Below, one piece after another: positions 46,295 through 56,569 of a stretch of DNA of 64,000 nt; position 1 is the stretch's first letter, and every line of letters starts with the position of its first letter. The notes under the pieces were generated by a model that saw nothing but the letters and a program-made list of their open reading frames with translations, did not search any database and was not told the DNA's origin. Made by a program: the position numbers and the translations under genes. The stretch spans positions 215,613-279,612 of the forward strand of contig JAUYTN010000042.1 of the NCBI GenBank assembly GCA_030695205.1, written 5' to 3'. Source of the stretch: Burkholderiaceae bacterium. GTDB taxonomy: Bacteria; Pseudomonadota; Gammaproteobacteria; Burkholderiales; Burkholderiaceae_C.

Positions 46295-46945
46295 ATGCCC
46301 CAGACCACACCAACACCACCCCCTGCGCGCTGCGGCCAGGCACTCTTCGAGCAGATGCTTCAAGGCTGGGGCGGCCAGGGTGATTTCTGGGTATTTGCCT
46401 ACGCGTCCCTCATCTGGCGCCCAGAGGGCACACCTTTGGAAACCCGCCCCGCCCGGGTGTACGGCTACCACCGAGCCCTGCACATGTGGAGCCGCGTCAA
46501 CCGTGGCACACCTGAGTGTCCAGGCCTGGTCTTTGCGCTGCTGCCTGGTGGCAGCTGCACAGGCGTGGTGCAGCGCATCAGCGGCGCAGACGGCCTGAAC
46601 TACCTGCACAGGTTGTGGGCGCGGGAAATGCCCAACCCGGTGTACGACCCGTGCTGGCTGCCAGCCCGCACCTCCCAGGGCACCGTCAGGGCGTTGGCAT
46701 TCACCCTGTCGCGGTGCAGCCCCAACCACACCGGACACCTGAGCGACAGCGACTACCGGCATATCTTTCGCCACGCGGTCGGCCGCTACGGCAGCACACT
46801 GGACTATGCGCGCCAGACCCATGAACAACTGGCTGCACTGGGCATTCATGACCAGGCGCTGGCCCGGCTGCTGGCGTGTGCCGCGCCTGATGTGGCACCC
46901 CCGTTCCCCAACCAACTTCATTCAAACCCGGCCCCCAGACCATGA
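46295..46945 (+). CDS. ChaC-family gamma-glutamylcyclotransferase
   Basis: The 216 residues match ChaC-type enzymes that split glutathione to 5-oxoproline and Cys-Gly. The substrate loop is [12 protein letters not shown] (usually YGSLIW), followed by [13 protein letters not shown] and [13 protein letters not shown]; a Glu in LWAREM is in the expected region. Its stop overlaps the pdxH start by 4 bases. With gloA nearby, two glutathione-linked genes lie within 2 kb, but no shared control is evident. Confidence 0.9.
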   Translation: MPQTTPTPPPARCGQALFEQMLQGWGGQGDFWVFAYASLIWRPEGTPLETRPARVYGYHRALHMWSRVNRGTPECPGLVFALLPGGSCTGVVQRISGADGLNYLHRLWAREMPNPVYDPCWLPARTSQGTVRALAFTLSRCSPNHTGHLSDSDYRHIFRHAVGRYGSTLDYARQTHEQLAALGIHDQALARLLACAAPDVAPPFPNQLHSNPAPRP

Positions 46946-47589
46946 CCAACACCTCATCCATCGCCGATCTGCGCAAGAGCTACGAGCGTGCCGAACTCAG
47001 CGAATCCGATTCGCACCCCGACCCGATGCAGCAGTTTGACCGCTGGCTCAATGAAGCCATTCGCAGCGAGGTGCCAGAGCCCAACGCCATGACGCTGGCC
47101 ACGGTGGCCAGCAACCTCAGGCCCAGCACCCGGGTGGTGCTGATCAAAGGCTACGACGCGCGTGGCATCGTCTGGTACACCAACTACCTCAGCCGCAAAG
47201 GGCACGAACTGGCGGGCAACCCCTTTGCCGCCCTGCAGTTCCACTGGGTGGAGCTGGAGCGGGTGGTCCGCATCGAAGGGCGGGTTGAGAAGGTCAGCGA
47301 CGAAGACAGCGACGCCTACTTCCACAGCCGACCGCTGGACAGCCGCATTGGCGCCTGGGCCAGCCCCCAGAGCGAGGTGATCAGCGGCCGCTCGGTGCTG
47401 GTGGCCAACGCCGCGCGCTACGGGGCGCAGTTTCTGTTGCAGCCGCCCAGGCCGGCGCACTGGGGTGGCTACAGGCTAGTGCCAGACGAATGGCAGTTCT
47501 GGCAGGGCCGCCGCAGCCGGCTGCATGACCGGCTGCGCTACCGCCTGCAAGACAGCGGCCAATGGCAACGGGAGCGGCTTGCGCCCTGA
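46942..47589 (+). CDS. pdxH: pyridoxamine 5'-phosphate oxidase
   Basis: FMN enzyme that forms pyridoxal 5'-phosphate from PNP or PMP. The 215 residues contain [24 protein letters not shown], the FMN-contacting [20 protein letters not shown] and the C-terminal [22 protein letters not shown] split over two strands, ending near RLAP as usual. It overlaps the ChaC-type gene by 4 bases and is convergent with the SIMPL gene 21 bases away. Confidence 0.96.
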   Translation: MTNTSSIADLRKSYERAELSESDSHPDPMQQFDRWLNEAIRSEVPEPNAMTLATVASNLRPSTRVVLIKGYDARGIVWYTNYLSRKGHELAGNPFAALQFHWVELERVVRIEGRVEKVSDEDSDAYFHSRPLDSRIGAWASPQSEVISGRSVLVANAARYGAQFLLQPPRPAHWGGYRLVPDEWQFWQGRRSRLHDRLRYRLQDSGQWQRERLAP

Positions 47590-47610
47590 TGCCACGGCCG
47601 GGTCAGGACC

Positions 47611-48384
47611 TCACTTCAGCACGTACTCAAACGTGCTGACCACGCGCAAGCGTTTGCTCAGGGTTTGACCGGAGTCCATGTCGCTGCCGTCGCCATCCGA
47701 CACGCGAATGCTGCCTTGGTTGGCCGACTTGAGGCTACCGAGTTCGGCACCGGCTTCGGCGGCAAATTTCTGGGCCTGCTCGCGCGCGTTGCGGGTGGCC
47801 TCGGCCAACAGAGGGGCCTTGATGGCATTGAATCCGCGCAGCTGGTAGCGTGGCAGGCCTGCGCCCTCCATGTCGCCGCCCAGCTGAATGCCCGCTTGAA
47901 TCAGCGGATCGGTGGCCTTGGCCGCCTGATCGACCAACGCCACCCGTTCCGAGCTGACCACCACCCGACCCACCCCGCCAAACCGCAGCGGCTGGCTGGC
48001 CTGCGCGTACTCCTTGGCAAACGCGTCTTGCACCTGCAGGGGGCGCACATCCAGCTCGGCATCCTGAAAACCTTGTGCCTTCAAAAACGCGACCACCTGG
48101 TCCCTATCCTGGCTCAAGGCCTGCTGCACCCCAGAAAAGTCGTTGTCCGCCCGGCGAAACTGCAGCACCCAAACGGCGTGGTCAGCAGGCACATCCTGTT
48201 CGGCCAGGCCCTTGACCGTGACCACGCGATCGGCCATGCGAAAGTGCTCCACCCCACGGCCCATAAACCACCCGGCCAACGCTAGGCCAAGCACGAGACC
48301 CAGCGCCAGCACAGCCGCAGCGGTCACCAGGCCAGAGGCTGAGGTACGGACAGGAGTGGAAGTGGGTTCAATCGCGTGGGTCAT
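47611..48384 (-). CDS. SIMPL-domain periplasmic protein
   Basis: A 257-residue protein with one N-terminal TM or uncleaved signal (about 17-41, LVTAAAVLALGLVLGLALAG) and a SIMPL (DUF541) domain: VVTVKGLAEQDVPADHAVW, a central DQVVAFLKAQGF helix, and ATRNAREQAQKFAAEAGAELG. SIMPL proteins form periplasmic oligomers; their function is poorly defined. It is 18 bases downstream of folK on the same strand. Confidence 0.88.
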   Translation of the reverse strand: MTHAIEPTSTPVRTSASGLVTAAAVLALGLVLGLALAGWFMGRGVEHFRMADRVVTVKGLAEQDVPADHAVWVLQFRRADNDFSGVQQALSQDRDQVVAFLKAQGFQDAELDVRPLQVQDAFAKEYAQASQPLRFGGVGRVVVSSERVALVDQAAKATDPLIQAGIQLGGDMEGAGLPRYQLRGFNAIKAPLLAEATRNAREQAQKFAAEAGAELGSLKSANQGSIRVSDGDGSDMDSGQTLSKRLRVVSTFEYVLK

Positions 48385-48402
48385 GGTGGCTAACCGGCAA
48401 GT

Positions 48403-48888
48403 TCAAAGGGAAAAGATGCGGCGCACAGCCTGGCCAGCCACCGCCTTAAGCGCCTCGGCGGGCACCCGCTCGGGGGCCAGCTCGGCCAAGGGCACCAGCA
48501 CAAATGCCCGCTGCCACAGGCGCGGGTGCGGCACGGTCAGCCTGGCCGACTGCACAGAGGCACTGCCGTACAGCAACAGGTCCAGATCGAGGGTGCGAGG
48601 GGCATTGGGATAAGGGCGCTCGCGCCCGGCGCGCTGCTCCAGCGCCTGCAGCGCATCCAGCAGGTCGGGGGCTGTCAGGCGGGTGCCGAGCAGCGCCACG
48701 GCATTGGTGTAGTCGGGGCCGTCGGCCTCCCACGGTGGGCTGCGGTACAGGCCTGAGGCCCGTATCAGCTCGGTGTCTGCCACAGCCTGCAACCCAGCCA
48801 ATGCGTGTTGGATGCTGGCCTGTGCATCACCCAGGTTGGCACCCAGGCCCACGAAGGCTTGAACCCAGGGTCGGTGCACAGCGGGCAT
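48403..48888 (-). CDS. folK: HPPK, 2-amino-4-hydroxy-6-hydroxymethyldihydropteridine pyrophosphokinase
   Basis: Folate-pathway enzyme. From the ATG at 48888 it has 161 residues with GLGANLGDA near 14-22, SGLYRSPPWEADGPDYTNAV split by short loops, and RTLDLDLLLYG with the metal-binding Asp pair. The open frame continues upstream to 49293, but that part lies over pcnB in the wrong frame. It directly follows pcnB, the usual Burkholderiales order. Confidence 0.94.
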   Translation of the reverse strand: MPAVHRPWVQAFVGLGANLGDAQASIQHALAGLQAVADTELIRASGLYRSPPWEADGPDYTNAVALLGTRLTAPDLLDALQALEQRAGRERPYPNAPRTLDLDLLLYGSASVQSARLTVPHPRLWQRAFVLVPLAELAPERVPAEALKAVAGQAVRRIFSL

Positions 48889-48908
48889 GGGTGAAGACCT
48901 CCGGCCTG

Positions 48909-50606
48909 TCAGTCGCTGCCCGGGCCTGGCCCTGCGGCGTCGCCTGCACCGGCGCCACCGGGCTTGCGGCGGCGGCGACGGCGCTTGCGGGCGGGGCTGC
49001 CGTCGGCATCGGTCGGCCATTCGCCACCCGGCTCGGTATCGGCCATATCTTGCCCACCGGACTCGGCCCGGCTTGCCAGGGCCGCCGGGGGCATGCCACC
49101 CGCGTCGTCGGTGGCGCGCCAGCGAGGGTCGTCCTGCCCGGGCACTTGCACCGCCACATCGCCGCCCTCGGCCTTGACCCGGTGCGTCCTGGGCTTGCGC
49201 CCGGCACCAACCTTGGCGCGGGACTGCTCCAGCCGAATGGCTTCGACCATGTCGCGGCGGTGGGCATCGTCGGCGGTACTGAACGCCTCCCACCAGTGCG
49301 CCAGTTCTTCGGGCACCTCGCCCACCTGGGCACGCAAGCGCAAAAAGTCGAAACCGGCCCGAAAACGGGGCTGGTCGGCCAGCGAAAACGGTGCGTTGCC
49401 GGTGCGCCGCTCAAAGCGCAGCTGCATGACCCAAATCTCGCGCATGTCCGCACCCAGCTTGCCCCGACCCGACACGTCGCCGATGCGGGCATCGAACACC
49501 TGGTCCACCGCGTCTTGCAAGGCGGTGAACCCGGGCTGGCGGGCTTGCACCCGCCGCTCCCAGCCCTCGCGCACATCGGACCAGAGCACACAGGCCAGCA
49601 AAAAACTTGGAGCCACGGGCTTGCCCTCGCCCACCCGGCGGTCGGTGTCTTTGAGGGCCAGCGCCACGAGCGGTTGGTCAGCACGCTCCACCGCCAAATC
49701 CAGCAGGGGGTAAATGCCCTTGGCCAGGCCCAGTGTGCGCAACTGCTCCACGCTGGCTGTCGCGTGCCCGGTTTGCAGCAGCTTGAGCATTTCGTCGAAC
49801 ATGCGGCTCTGGGGCACATCGGCCAGCAGGGCCACACTGCCCACCAGGGGCTGACCGGTTTTGGGCTCGAAGGCAAAACCCAGGGCGCTGAGCTTGGCCG
49901 CGAACCGCACTGCACGGATGATGCGCACCGGGTCTTCGCGGTAGCGGGTGGTGGGGTCACCGATCATGCGCAGCACCTTTTTCTGCGCATCCCGAATGCC
50001 GTGGTGGTAGTCCACCACCGTTTGGGTCTCGGGGTCGTAGTACATGGCATTGACGGTGAAGTCGCGCCGTGCGGCGTCTTCTTCCATGGGGCCCCAGACG
50101 TTGTCACGCAGCACACGGCCACTGGCATCCACCGCATGGACCATGCCAGCCAGCTCACGCTTGCTGCTTTTTTCGTTGCCACCCACCTGCTCGGCGTCGG
50201 CGCTGTCGAGGTGGGCCCGGAAGGTGGACACCTCAATCACTTCGCTCAGGCCCCGGTCTTGCCGACCCCGCCCGTAAATGACATGGACGATGCGAAAGCG
50301 CCGCCCGATGATGAAGGCCCGCCGAAACAGCCCTTTGACCTGTTCGGGCGTGGCGTTGGTGGCCACATCAAAGTCTTTGGGCTGCAGACCAAGCAGCAGG
50401 TCGCGCACGGCACCACCAACGATATAGGCCTCGAACCCTGCTTGCTTCAGGGTGTGCACCACATCCAGCGCCTTGCGGTCCACCAGCTCGGGGTTGATGC
50501 GGTGGACATCCGCACCCACGTCCATGCGTTTGCCAAATTTGGAAGCCGCCTTGCCACGGCCAGCGCCTGCTTTGCCCAGCAGCTTGCTGATGAAATGTTT
50601 GATCAT
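48909..50606 (-). CDS. pcnB: poly(A) polymerase I
   Basis: Adds 3' poly(A) tails that speed RNA decay. From the ATG at 50606 it has 565 residues, about 100 longer than E. coli PcnB. The nucleotidyltransferase core has YIVGGAVRDLLLG (GGAVRD 64-69) and DFDVATNATPEQV with Asp78 and Asp80. RRDFTVNAMYY and EDPVRIIRAVRFAAKL follow. The C-terminal 110 residues are basic, Ala/Gly-rich and repetitive, ending RKRRRRRRKPGG. Its start overlaps the HAD gene stop by 4 bases. Confidence 0.94.
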   Translation of the reverse strand: MIKHFISKLLGKAGAGRGKAASKFGKRMDVGADVHRINPELVDRKALDVVHTLKQAGFEAYIVGGAVRDLLLGLQPKDFDVATNATPEQVKGLFRRAFIIGRRFRIVHVIYGRGRQDRGLSEVIEVSTFRAHLDSADAEQVGGNEKSSKRELAGMVHAVDASGRVLRDNVWGPMEEDAARRDFTVNAMYYDPETQTVVDYHHGIRDAQKKVLRMIGDPTTRYREDPVRIIRAVRFAAKLSALGFAFEPKTGQPLVGSVALLADVPQSRMFDEMLKLLQTGHATASVEQLRTLGLAKGIYPLLDLAVERADQPLVALALKDTDRRVGEGKPVAPSFLLACVLWSDVREGWERRVQARQPGFTALQDAVDQVFDARIGDVSGRGKLGADMREIWVMQLRFERRTGNAPFSLADQPRFRAGFDFLRLRAQVGEVPEELAHWWEAFSTADDAHRRDMVEAIRLEQSRAKVGAGRKPRTHRVKAEGGDVAVQVPGQDDPRWRATDDAGGMPPAALASRAESGGQDMADTEPGGEWPTDADGSPARKRRRRRRKPGGAGAGDAAGPGPGSD

Positions 50607-51271
50607 GAAAACAAATTGAGTGTGGGCCAGTTGCGCTGCGCGGCCACAGCGCGCAGCCGCTCGTCGGGGTTGGTGGCCACAGGGTGGGTCACATGCTCCA
50701 GCAGCGGCAAGTCGTTGATGGAATCGCTGTAGAAGGTGCTTTGCGCCACGCTGGCCCAGGTGGCCCCGCGATCGGCCAGCCATTGTTCCACACGCGCGAC
50801 TTTGCCTTCCCGAAACGACGGCGTGCCACGGATTTCACCGGTGGGCAGGCCCGTGGCGTCGCGCTCCAGCTCGATGGCAATGAGTTCGTCCACCCCGAAG
50901 GCCTGGGCAATGGGACGGGTCACAAACTCATTGGTGGCGGTGACGATGATCACCGCATCACCGGCCTGCCGGTGCTTCTCAACCAGCTCCATGGCTTGCT
51001 TTTTGATGCATTTTTGCACCACATCGCTCATATATCGGGCATGTGCAGCTATGGATTTTTCCATGCCCTGCTCCCGAATGGCGGCGGTGGCAAAGCGGGT
51101 GTACTCGGCAATATCCAGCGTACCGGCCTTGTATCGCTCGTAAAACGCCTGGTTGTCGCGGCCAAAGGCCTCGGCATCTCGCCAGCCAATCGCCACGGTG
51201 AACTGGCCCCACTCGTAGTCGGAGTCCATGGGTATGAGGGTGTGGTCCAGGTCAAACAGAGCTAGGTTCAT
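50603..51271 (-). CDS. HAD-superfamily IB hydrolase (phosphatase)
   Basis: The 222 residues are of the SerB-like HAD-IB group. The nucleophile motif is FDLDHTLI with Asp7 and Asp9, motif II is IIVTATNEF, and motif III/IV is the Lys of REGKVARVEQW with YSDSINDLPLLE. It is probably a phosphomonoesterase; related genes are annotated as histidinol-phosphate or phosphoserine phosphatases, but the substrate is not set. It overlaps hda upstream and pcnB downstream by 4 bases each. Confidence 0.92.
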   Translation of the reverse strand: MNLALFDLDHTLIPMDSDYEWGQFTVAIGWRDAEAFGRDNQAFYERYKAGTLDIAEYTRFATAAIREQGMEKSIAAHARYMSDVVQKCIKKQAMELVEKHRQAGDAVIIVTATNEFVTRPIAQAFGVDELIAIELERDATGLPTGEIRGTPSFREGKVARVEQWLADRGATWASVAQSTFYSDSINDLPLLEHVTHPVATNPDERLRAVAAQRNWPTLNLFS

Positions 51272-51954
51272 TCGTTTTCCAGCATGGATTTGATGAGGGG
51301 GATGGTGATGGCCCGCTGCGTGCCCAGGGCATAGCGGTCCAGGTGGTCGAGCAGCTGCATGAGGCTACCAAGGTCGCGTGAAAAGCGGGTCACCATGAAC
51401 GACAAGACCTCATCGCTGAGGTGCAAGCCCCGGCGCTGCGCGGCCAGGCGCAGCACGCGCTGGCGCTCGGGGTCTGCCAGCACCTGGAGCCGGTGGATCT
51501 GACCCCACCCCAAGCGGGTTCGCAGATCGTCTCGCACCGGCAAATCGGCCGGTGGCACCGCCCCGGCTGCCAGCACCCAGCGGGGCAGGCCCTGGGTGGG
51601 GGTTTGGGCATTGACGAACCAGTTGAATGCAGTAGCCTGTTGGCGCTCGTCAAGCAGGTGACAGTCGTCCAACAGCACTGCCTGCCAGGCGGGGTTGAAG
51701 CCCTGGGGCTGGGTCACGCTGGCGTCTAGCCAGCCCACAGACTCACCCTGCAGCGCCAGGGCATGGGCGACGGCTTGCAGCAGGTGGGTTTTGCCACAGC
51801 CAGCCTCGCCCCACAGGTAGGTAGGCACCCCCTCGTGCGGCGGCTGCTCCACACATTGCCACACATGGGCCAGCGCCGCCTCGTTGCCGTCCGGCAAAAA
51901 ATGCTCCAGATCTGCAACCGGAGCCAGGCCATAGTCCAGGGGCAACTGCTTCAT
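51268..51954 (-). CDS. hda: DnaA regulatory inactivator Hda
   Basis: DnaA-like AAA+ protein that, with the sliding clamp, promotes hydrolysis of DnaA-ATP after initiation. The 228 residues begin MKQLPLDYGL, matching the clamp-binding motif of Hda. Walker A is GEAGCGKT at 49-56, and a Walker-B-like AVLLDDCHLLDE follows. There is no DnaA domain IV. It overlaps the permease gene upstream by 4 bases. Confidence 0.95.
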   Translation of the reverse strand: MKQLPLDYGLAPVADLEHFLPDGNEAALAHVWQCVEQPPHEGVPTYLWGEAGCGKTHLLQAVAHALALQGESVGWLDASVTQPQGFNPAWQAVLLDDCHLLDERQQATAFNWFVNAQTPTQGLPRWVLAAGAVPPADLPVRDDLRTRLGWGQIHRLQVLADPERQRVLRLAAQRRGLHLSDEVLSFMVTRFSRDLGSLMQLLDHLDRYALGTQRAITIPLIKSMLENE

Positions 51955-53120
51955 GGGGCGGGCGGACCCTCTGCAGCGGTGAATGCGGCGGGTGCGGCAG
52001 GGGCTGCACGATCGGCGCCCAAGCGCTCGGGCACCGATGGGGCCACCTTGCGTAGCCCGTCTCCCGCGTACAGGTCGCTGCTCGAATAGGCCTCCATCAA
52101 GCGGCGCAACGCCACCAGCAGCACCGCGCTCACCGGCAGCGCCACCAGAATACCCACGAAACCAAACAGGTGGCCAAAGGCCAACAGCGCAAAAATCACC
52201 GCAATGGGGTGCAACCCAATGCGCTCACCCAGCAGACGGGGCGTCAACCACATGCTCTCCAGCACCTGACCGATGCCAAACACCAGGCCCACCAGCACAA
52301 CGCCCAGCACCGACTGGAACTCCAGCGCCGCCGCCAGCAATCCCAGCACCATGCCAAGGCCAAACCCCAGATAGGGAACAAACACAGCCAACCCGGTGAA
52401 CACCCCAATGGGCAATGCCAGCTTGAGGCCCACCAGCGCCAGCCCCACGGTGTAAAACACCGCCAGAATGCCCATGACAATCAGCTGTCCGCGCAAGTAC
52501 TGGCCCAGTACCGCATCGGTTTCATCCAGAAAACGCTGGGTGGCACCCAAAAAGCGGGGTGGCACGAACACCTTCACGCGGGCGACCAATCCCTCCCAAT
52601 CCAACAGCAGGTAGTAGGCAACAATGGGCATGAGGACCAGGTTGCCCAGCACGGCCGCGAGCACGCTGCCGCCGATGCGCAGGGAAGACATCAGCCCCGC
52701 CATCAACTCACTCTCGCGCCCGGTCACCAGCTGGCGCAAGGCGCCGCGCACCGCCTCCACATCCACCGCCAGGTGCCAGCCAAGGCGGTCGGACAGCGGT
52801 TTCAGCCATCCGTTCAGAAGCACCAGAAATTCAGGCACCTGGTCGCGCAACAAGGGCAGCTGCCGCGTCACGACAGGGACGATGAGCAAAATGACCACCG
52901 CCAGCACCAGGCTGAGCAGACAGATGGCCACGCCAGAGCCCAACCACCTGGGAATGCGGTAGCGCTCAAACACAGCCACCAAGGGATGGAGGGCGTAAGC
53001 CAGCACACCCGCCACGACAAACGGCGTGAGCACCGGGGCCAACAGGGTGAGCACCGCCGAAGCCACCACAGCCAGCACGAGCCAGGCCAACAAGCGCGAT
53101 TGAGCAGGGGTCAGTGTCAT
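51951..53120 (-). CDS. AI-2E/PerM-family membrane permease
   Basis: A 389-residue membrane protein with eight predicted TM segments in the PerM/AI-2E transporter arrangement: two N-terminal hairpins, a soluble loop near 100-170, then LVLMPIVAYYLLLDW and GLALVGLKLALPIGVFTGLAVFVPYLGFGLG. The ATG at 53120 is favoured as its N-terminus matches the family; the frame is open to 53216. Transport of AI-2 is not implied. It heads the leftward perM-hda-HAD-pcnB-folK unit, divergent from purM. Confidence 0.9.
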   Translation of the reverse strand: MTLTPAQSRLLAWLVLAVVASAVLTLLAPVLTPFVVAGVLAYALHPLVAVFERYRIPRWLGSGVAICLLSLVLAVVILLIVPVVTRQLPLLRDQVPEFLVLLNGWLKPLSDRLGWHLAVDVEAVRGALRQLVTGRESELMAGLMSSLRIGGSVLAAVLGNLVLMPIVAYYLLLDWEGLVARVKVFVPPRFLGATQRFLDETDAVLGQYLRGQLIVMGILAVFYTVGLALVGLKLALPIGVFTGLAVFVPYLGFGLGMVLGLLAAALEFQSVLGVVLVGLVFGIGQVLESMWLTPRLLGERIGLHPIAVIFALLAFGHLFGFVGILVALPVSAVLLVALRRLMEAYSSSDLYAGDGLRKVAPSVPERLGADRAAPAAPAAFTAAEGPPAP

Positions 53121-53297
53121 GGGGAGGAAAGCCGGTACGGAACCGGCGCAAAGCGGCAGTCGATGCAAACTGATGGGGAAACGGTGTCGGCCACCACAAC
53201 CAGCCCCCCACGCCACAGACGCTGAGCGCCAAGGTCAGATCAGCCAAGGGTGGTGACTGGGGCAGGCTTTAAAATTCGGCCAAATTTTATCTTCCCC

Positions 53298-54368
53298 ATG
53301 ACCAGCGCCCACACCCCCCCCACCTCCCTTGCCCCCATCTCCTACAAAGACGCCGGCGTTGACATCGAAGCCGGCGACTCACTGGTTGAGCGCATCAAAC
53401 CCCTGGCCAAAAAAACCATGCGCGAAGGCGTGCTGGCCGGTATCGGCGGCTTTGGCGCGTTGTTCGAAGTGCCCAAGCGCTACCAGGAGCCCGTGCTGGT
53501 CAGCGGCACGGACGGCGTGGGCACCAAGCTCAAGCTGGCCTTCGAATGGAACGTGCACGACACCGTGGGCATCGACCTCGTGGGCATGAGCGTGAACGAC
53601 GTGCTGGTGCAGGGTGCCGAACCCTTGTTTTTTCTGGACTACTTTGCCTGCGGCAAGCTCGACGTTGACACCGCCGCTGCCGTGGTGGGTGGCATTGCCA
53701 GGGGCTGCGAGCTCAGCGGCTGCGCCCTGATTGGTGGCGAAACCGCCGAAATGCCCGGCATGTACCCCGCGGGCGAGTACGACCTGGCCGGTTTTTGCGT
53801 GGGCGCAGTCGAAAAAAGCAAGATTCTGACTGGCTCAACTGTGCAAGCGGGCGACGTGGTGCTGGGCCTGGCCTCGGCGGGTGTGCACTCCAACGGTTTC
53901 AGCCTGGTGCGCCGGTGCATCGAGCGGGCAGGCAACAGCGCCCCAGCCATGCTGGATGGCCAACCGTTCAGGACCGCCATCATGGCCCCCACCCGCCTGT
54001 ATGTAAAAAACATACTGGCCGCGCTGGCCGCCCACCCCACCGATGCGGGGGGCATCAAGGCACTGGCCCACATCACCGGCGGCGGGCTGCTGGAGAACAT
54101 TCCCCGTGTGCTGCCCGCTGGCCTGGCCGCCCATCTGACCAAAGGCAGCTGGCCCCAGACCGAGCTGTTTGCCTGGCTGCAAGCCACCGCAGGCATTAAC
54201 GACATCGAGATGAACCGCACCTTCAACAACGGCATTGGCATGGTGGTGGTGGTGTCTGCGGCACAGGCCGATGCCGTGGCCAACACACTGCGCACCGCTG
54301 GCGAGGCGGTCTACACCATCGGCACCATTGCACCCCAGGGCAGTGGTGCGCAGGTGGTGGTGGGCTGA
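53298..54368 (+). CDS. purM: phosphoribosylformylglycinamidine cyclo-ligase
   Basis: Forms aminoimidazole ribonucleotide in purine synthesis. From the ATG at 53298 it has 356 residues, with [39 protein letters not shown] and [13 protein letters not shown]. An ATG at 53250 would add 16 atypical residues. The 177-bp gap to the divergent permease includes an AT-rich TTTAAAATTC stretch that may be part of its promoter. Confidence 0.96.
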   Translation: MTSAHTPPTSLAPISYKDAGVDIEAGDSLVERIKPLAKKTMREGVLAGIGGFGALFEVPKRYQEPVLVSGTDGVGTKLKLAFEWNVHDTVGIDLVGMSVNDVLVQGAEPLFFLDYFACGKLDVDTAAAVVGGIARGCELSGCALIGGETAEMPGMYPAGEYDLAGFCVGAVEKSKILTGSTVQAGDVVLGLASAGVHSNGFSLVRRCIERAGNSAPAMLDGQPFRTAIMAPTRLYVKNILAALAAHPTDAGGIKALAHITGGGLLENIPRVLPAGLAAHLTKGSWPQTELFAWLQATAGINDIEMNRTFNNGIGMVVVVSAAQADAVANTLRTAGEAVYTIGTIAPQGSGAQVVVG

Positions 54369-54464
54369 GGGCTGCACCAGCCATTCTGGCACCACCCATC
54401 CCACCAACCAGCCCCCGAGAACCATCCCCAACGCTCAACCACCACACCCTCGGTGGCGGCAAGT

Positions 54465-55898
54465 TCAGGGCTTTCGGTCTTTCATCAGGTCCCGCAGGCG
54501 TTTGGGGGCAGGCACCAGGGGTGAGCGGCTGCGCGTCCACGCGCCCTGCTCTGACGGTGACAGGGCTCGGCCCCGGCTCATGAACCACGAGGCCAGCTTG
54601 TACAGCCCCGACTTGCTGTAAACCTGCGACCACATGCTCCACACCGTGGCCACCGCCGCCGAACGCGCCGCGCCGCTGCCGCGCAGGGTGGCATCCTCGG
54701 TGTCTGGCTTCGCCTGTGCCTCGTTGCGCAGGCGCACCAAGATGTCGGTGATCGGGATCTTGACCGGGCACACCTCGTTGCACGCACCGCACAGGGTGGA
54801 CGCAAAGGCCAGCGGGTAGGTGGCCTCCAGGCCCAGCATGTGGGGCGAAATGATGGCGCCGATGGGCCCTGGGTAGGTGGTGCCATAGGCATGGCCACCA
54901 ATGCGGGCATACACCGGGCAATGGTTCATGCACGCGCCGCAGCGTATGCACTGCAAGGTGGCGCGCAGTTGGTCGTCGGCATAGGCTTGGGTGCGGCCGT
55001 TGTCCAGCAAAATCAGGTGCACCTCTTGCGGGCCGTCTTTTTCGCCGGGTTTGCGTGGCCCGCTGATCATGTTGACGTAGGTGGTCACGGGCTGGCCGGT
55101 GGCAGAGCGGGTCAGCAGGCTCAGCAGCGGAGGCACGTGCTCCAGCTTTTCCACCACTTTTTCAATGCCGGTGATGGCAATGTGTACCTTGGGCACGGTG
55201 GTGCACATGCGGCCATTGCCCTCGTTTTCCACCAGGCACAGGGTGCCGGTTTCGGCCACGGCAAAGTTGACGCCAGACAGGCCGATGTCGGCATCTGCAA
55301 ACTTGCGCCGCATCACGCGCCGGCCAATCTGTATGAGTGCGTCCACGTCTTCCGTGTAGGCCACGCCCGGCACCTCGTCGGCAAACAGCTGGGCAATTTC
55401 CTGCTTGGTTTTGTGGATGGCCGGCATGATGATGTGCGACGGCCCTTCACCTGCCAGTTGCACGATGTATTCACCCATGTCGGATTCCAGCGCCTCGATG
55501 CCCGCTGCCTCCATCGCGTGGTTGAAGCCAATTTCCTCGCTCACCATCGACTTGCCTTTGATGATGTGTTTGGCGTTCACCCTGCGCGCAATGTCCAAGG
55601 CAATGGCGTTGGCATCGTCAGCGTTTTCCGCCCAGTGCACGGTCACGCCGTTGGCCGTCAGGTTGGCTTCCAGCTGCGTCAGCAGCCGGGGCAGGTTGGC
55701 CAGGCTGTACTGGCGGATGGCCTGGCCCAGGTTGCGCAAGCCTTGCAGTTCGTCACCGTCGCTGAACTGCGAGCGGCGCTTGGCCTGCAAAAAATCCATG
55801 GCACCACGGAAATTTTTGCGCTGCCCCTCGTTGTCCAGCACGGCCTTGCTGCGTGCCTTGAAGTCTTTGGCCGGGTGAATGGAAATGACTTTGCTCAT
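54465..55898 (-). CDS. lutB: L-lactate oxidation iron-sulfur protein LutB
   Basis: Iron-sulfur subunit of the LutABC L-lactate dehydrogenase complex. The 477 residues combine a LUD domain (KHIIKGKSMVSEEIGFN, GPSHIIMPAIHKTKQEIA, AETGTLCLVENEGN) with a C-terminal 2[4Fe-4S] region, CIRCGACMNHCPVY and CGACNEVCPVKIP. The first codons MSKVISIHPAKDFKARSK fit the family. The start overlaps the lutC stop by 4 bases. It is the last gene of the leftward lutA-lutC-lutB unit and convergent with purM. Confidence 0.95.
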   Translation of the reverse strand: MSKVISIHPAKDFKARSKAVLDNEGQRKNFRGAMDFLQAKRRSQFSDGDELQGLRNLGQAIRQYSLANLPRLLTQLEANLTANGVTVHWAENADDANAIALDIARRVNAKHIIKGKSMVSEEIGFNHAMEAAGIEALESDMGEYIVQLAGEGPSHIIMPAIHKTKQEIAQLFADEVPGVAYTEDVDALIQIGRRVMRRKFADADIGLSGVNFAVAETGTLCLVENEGNGRMCTTVPKVHIAITGIEKVVEKLEHVPPLLSLLTRSATGQPVTTYVNMISGPRKPGEKDGPQEVHLILLDNGRTQAYADDQLRATLQCIRCGACMNHCPVYARIGGHAYGTTYPGPIGAIISPHMLGLEATYPLAFASTLCGACNEVCPVKIPITDILVRLRNEAQAKPDTEDATLRGSGAARSAAVATVWSMWSQVYSKSGLYKLASWFMSRGRALSPSEQGAWTRSRSPLVPAPKRLRDLMKDRKP

Positions 55899-56569
55899 GA
55901 TGGGCTCCCGACAGGTTGACGCAACAACACCACCAGCTCGCGCGGGCCGTGGGCACCGTAGGCCAGCGTTTGCTGGATGTCGGCGGTTTTGGACGGGCCG
56001 CACACCAGCACCACGTTGGTGGGCATGCCTTCGCGCCAGCCTTCTGCCGTCATGACCGAATAGATGTCGGCATGGATGGTGTCGGCATCCAGCAGCACAA
56101 AATGCACCGACGGCACCAGCGACATCAGGCGGGGCTCGCTCGGGCTGGGCCACAACACCAGGCTGCCGGGCTCGGCCACCGCGCCGCGCGCCAGGGTCAG
56201 CGACGCATCAATGCCGTCAAACAGCAGGTCGCGCCAGGTGTCAATGGGTTGGGTGTAGGCCAGCACTTCAATACCATCGGGCTGGCAAGCCAGCAACTCG
56301 GCACCGTGGGGCGTGTGGGTGCCCACCAGCACCTGCCGCAGCCCCTTGGTGGTGGCCAGTGTCAGCAACACCTCGGCCCAGTTGGCATGGGTCACATCGT
56401 GCACCTCGGCCCGCATGGCGGCCAGGGCCGCACGCAGCCGGGCGGTGCGTTGGGGCAGGTCTTCGCCACGCTGGTGGCTGCCATACCAGCCGCCCACATC
56501 GGGCAGGGTGGTTTGGGCCGTGACATTGGCTTTGGCCAACCGGGCCAGAATCTGTTCGCGGGCGCTCAT
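55895..56569 (-). CDS. lutC: lactate utilization protein LutC
   Basis: The 224 residues from the ATG at 56569 form a LUD domain: MSAREQILARLAKAN at the start, VLVGTHTPHGAELL, ARGAVAEPGSLVLWPS and HFVLLDADTIHADIYSVM towards the end. It is a subunit of the LutABC complex without iron-sulfur ligands. It overlaps lutA and lutB by 4 bases each, the usual tight coupling. The open frame extends to 56629 but lies inside lutA. Confidence 0.94.
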   Translation of the reverse strand: MSAREQILARLAKANVTAQTTLPDVGGWYGSHQRGEDLPQRTARLRAALAAMRAEVHDVTHANWAEVLLTLATTKGLRQVLVGTHTPHGAELLACQPDGIEVLAYTQPIDTWRDLLFDGIDASLTLARGAVAEPGSLVLWPSPSEPRLMSLVPSVHFVLLDADTIHADIYSVMTAEGWREGMPTNVVLVCGPSKTADIQQTLAYGAHGPRELVVLLRQPVGSPS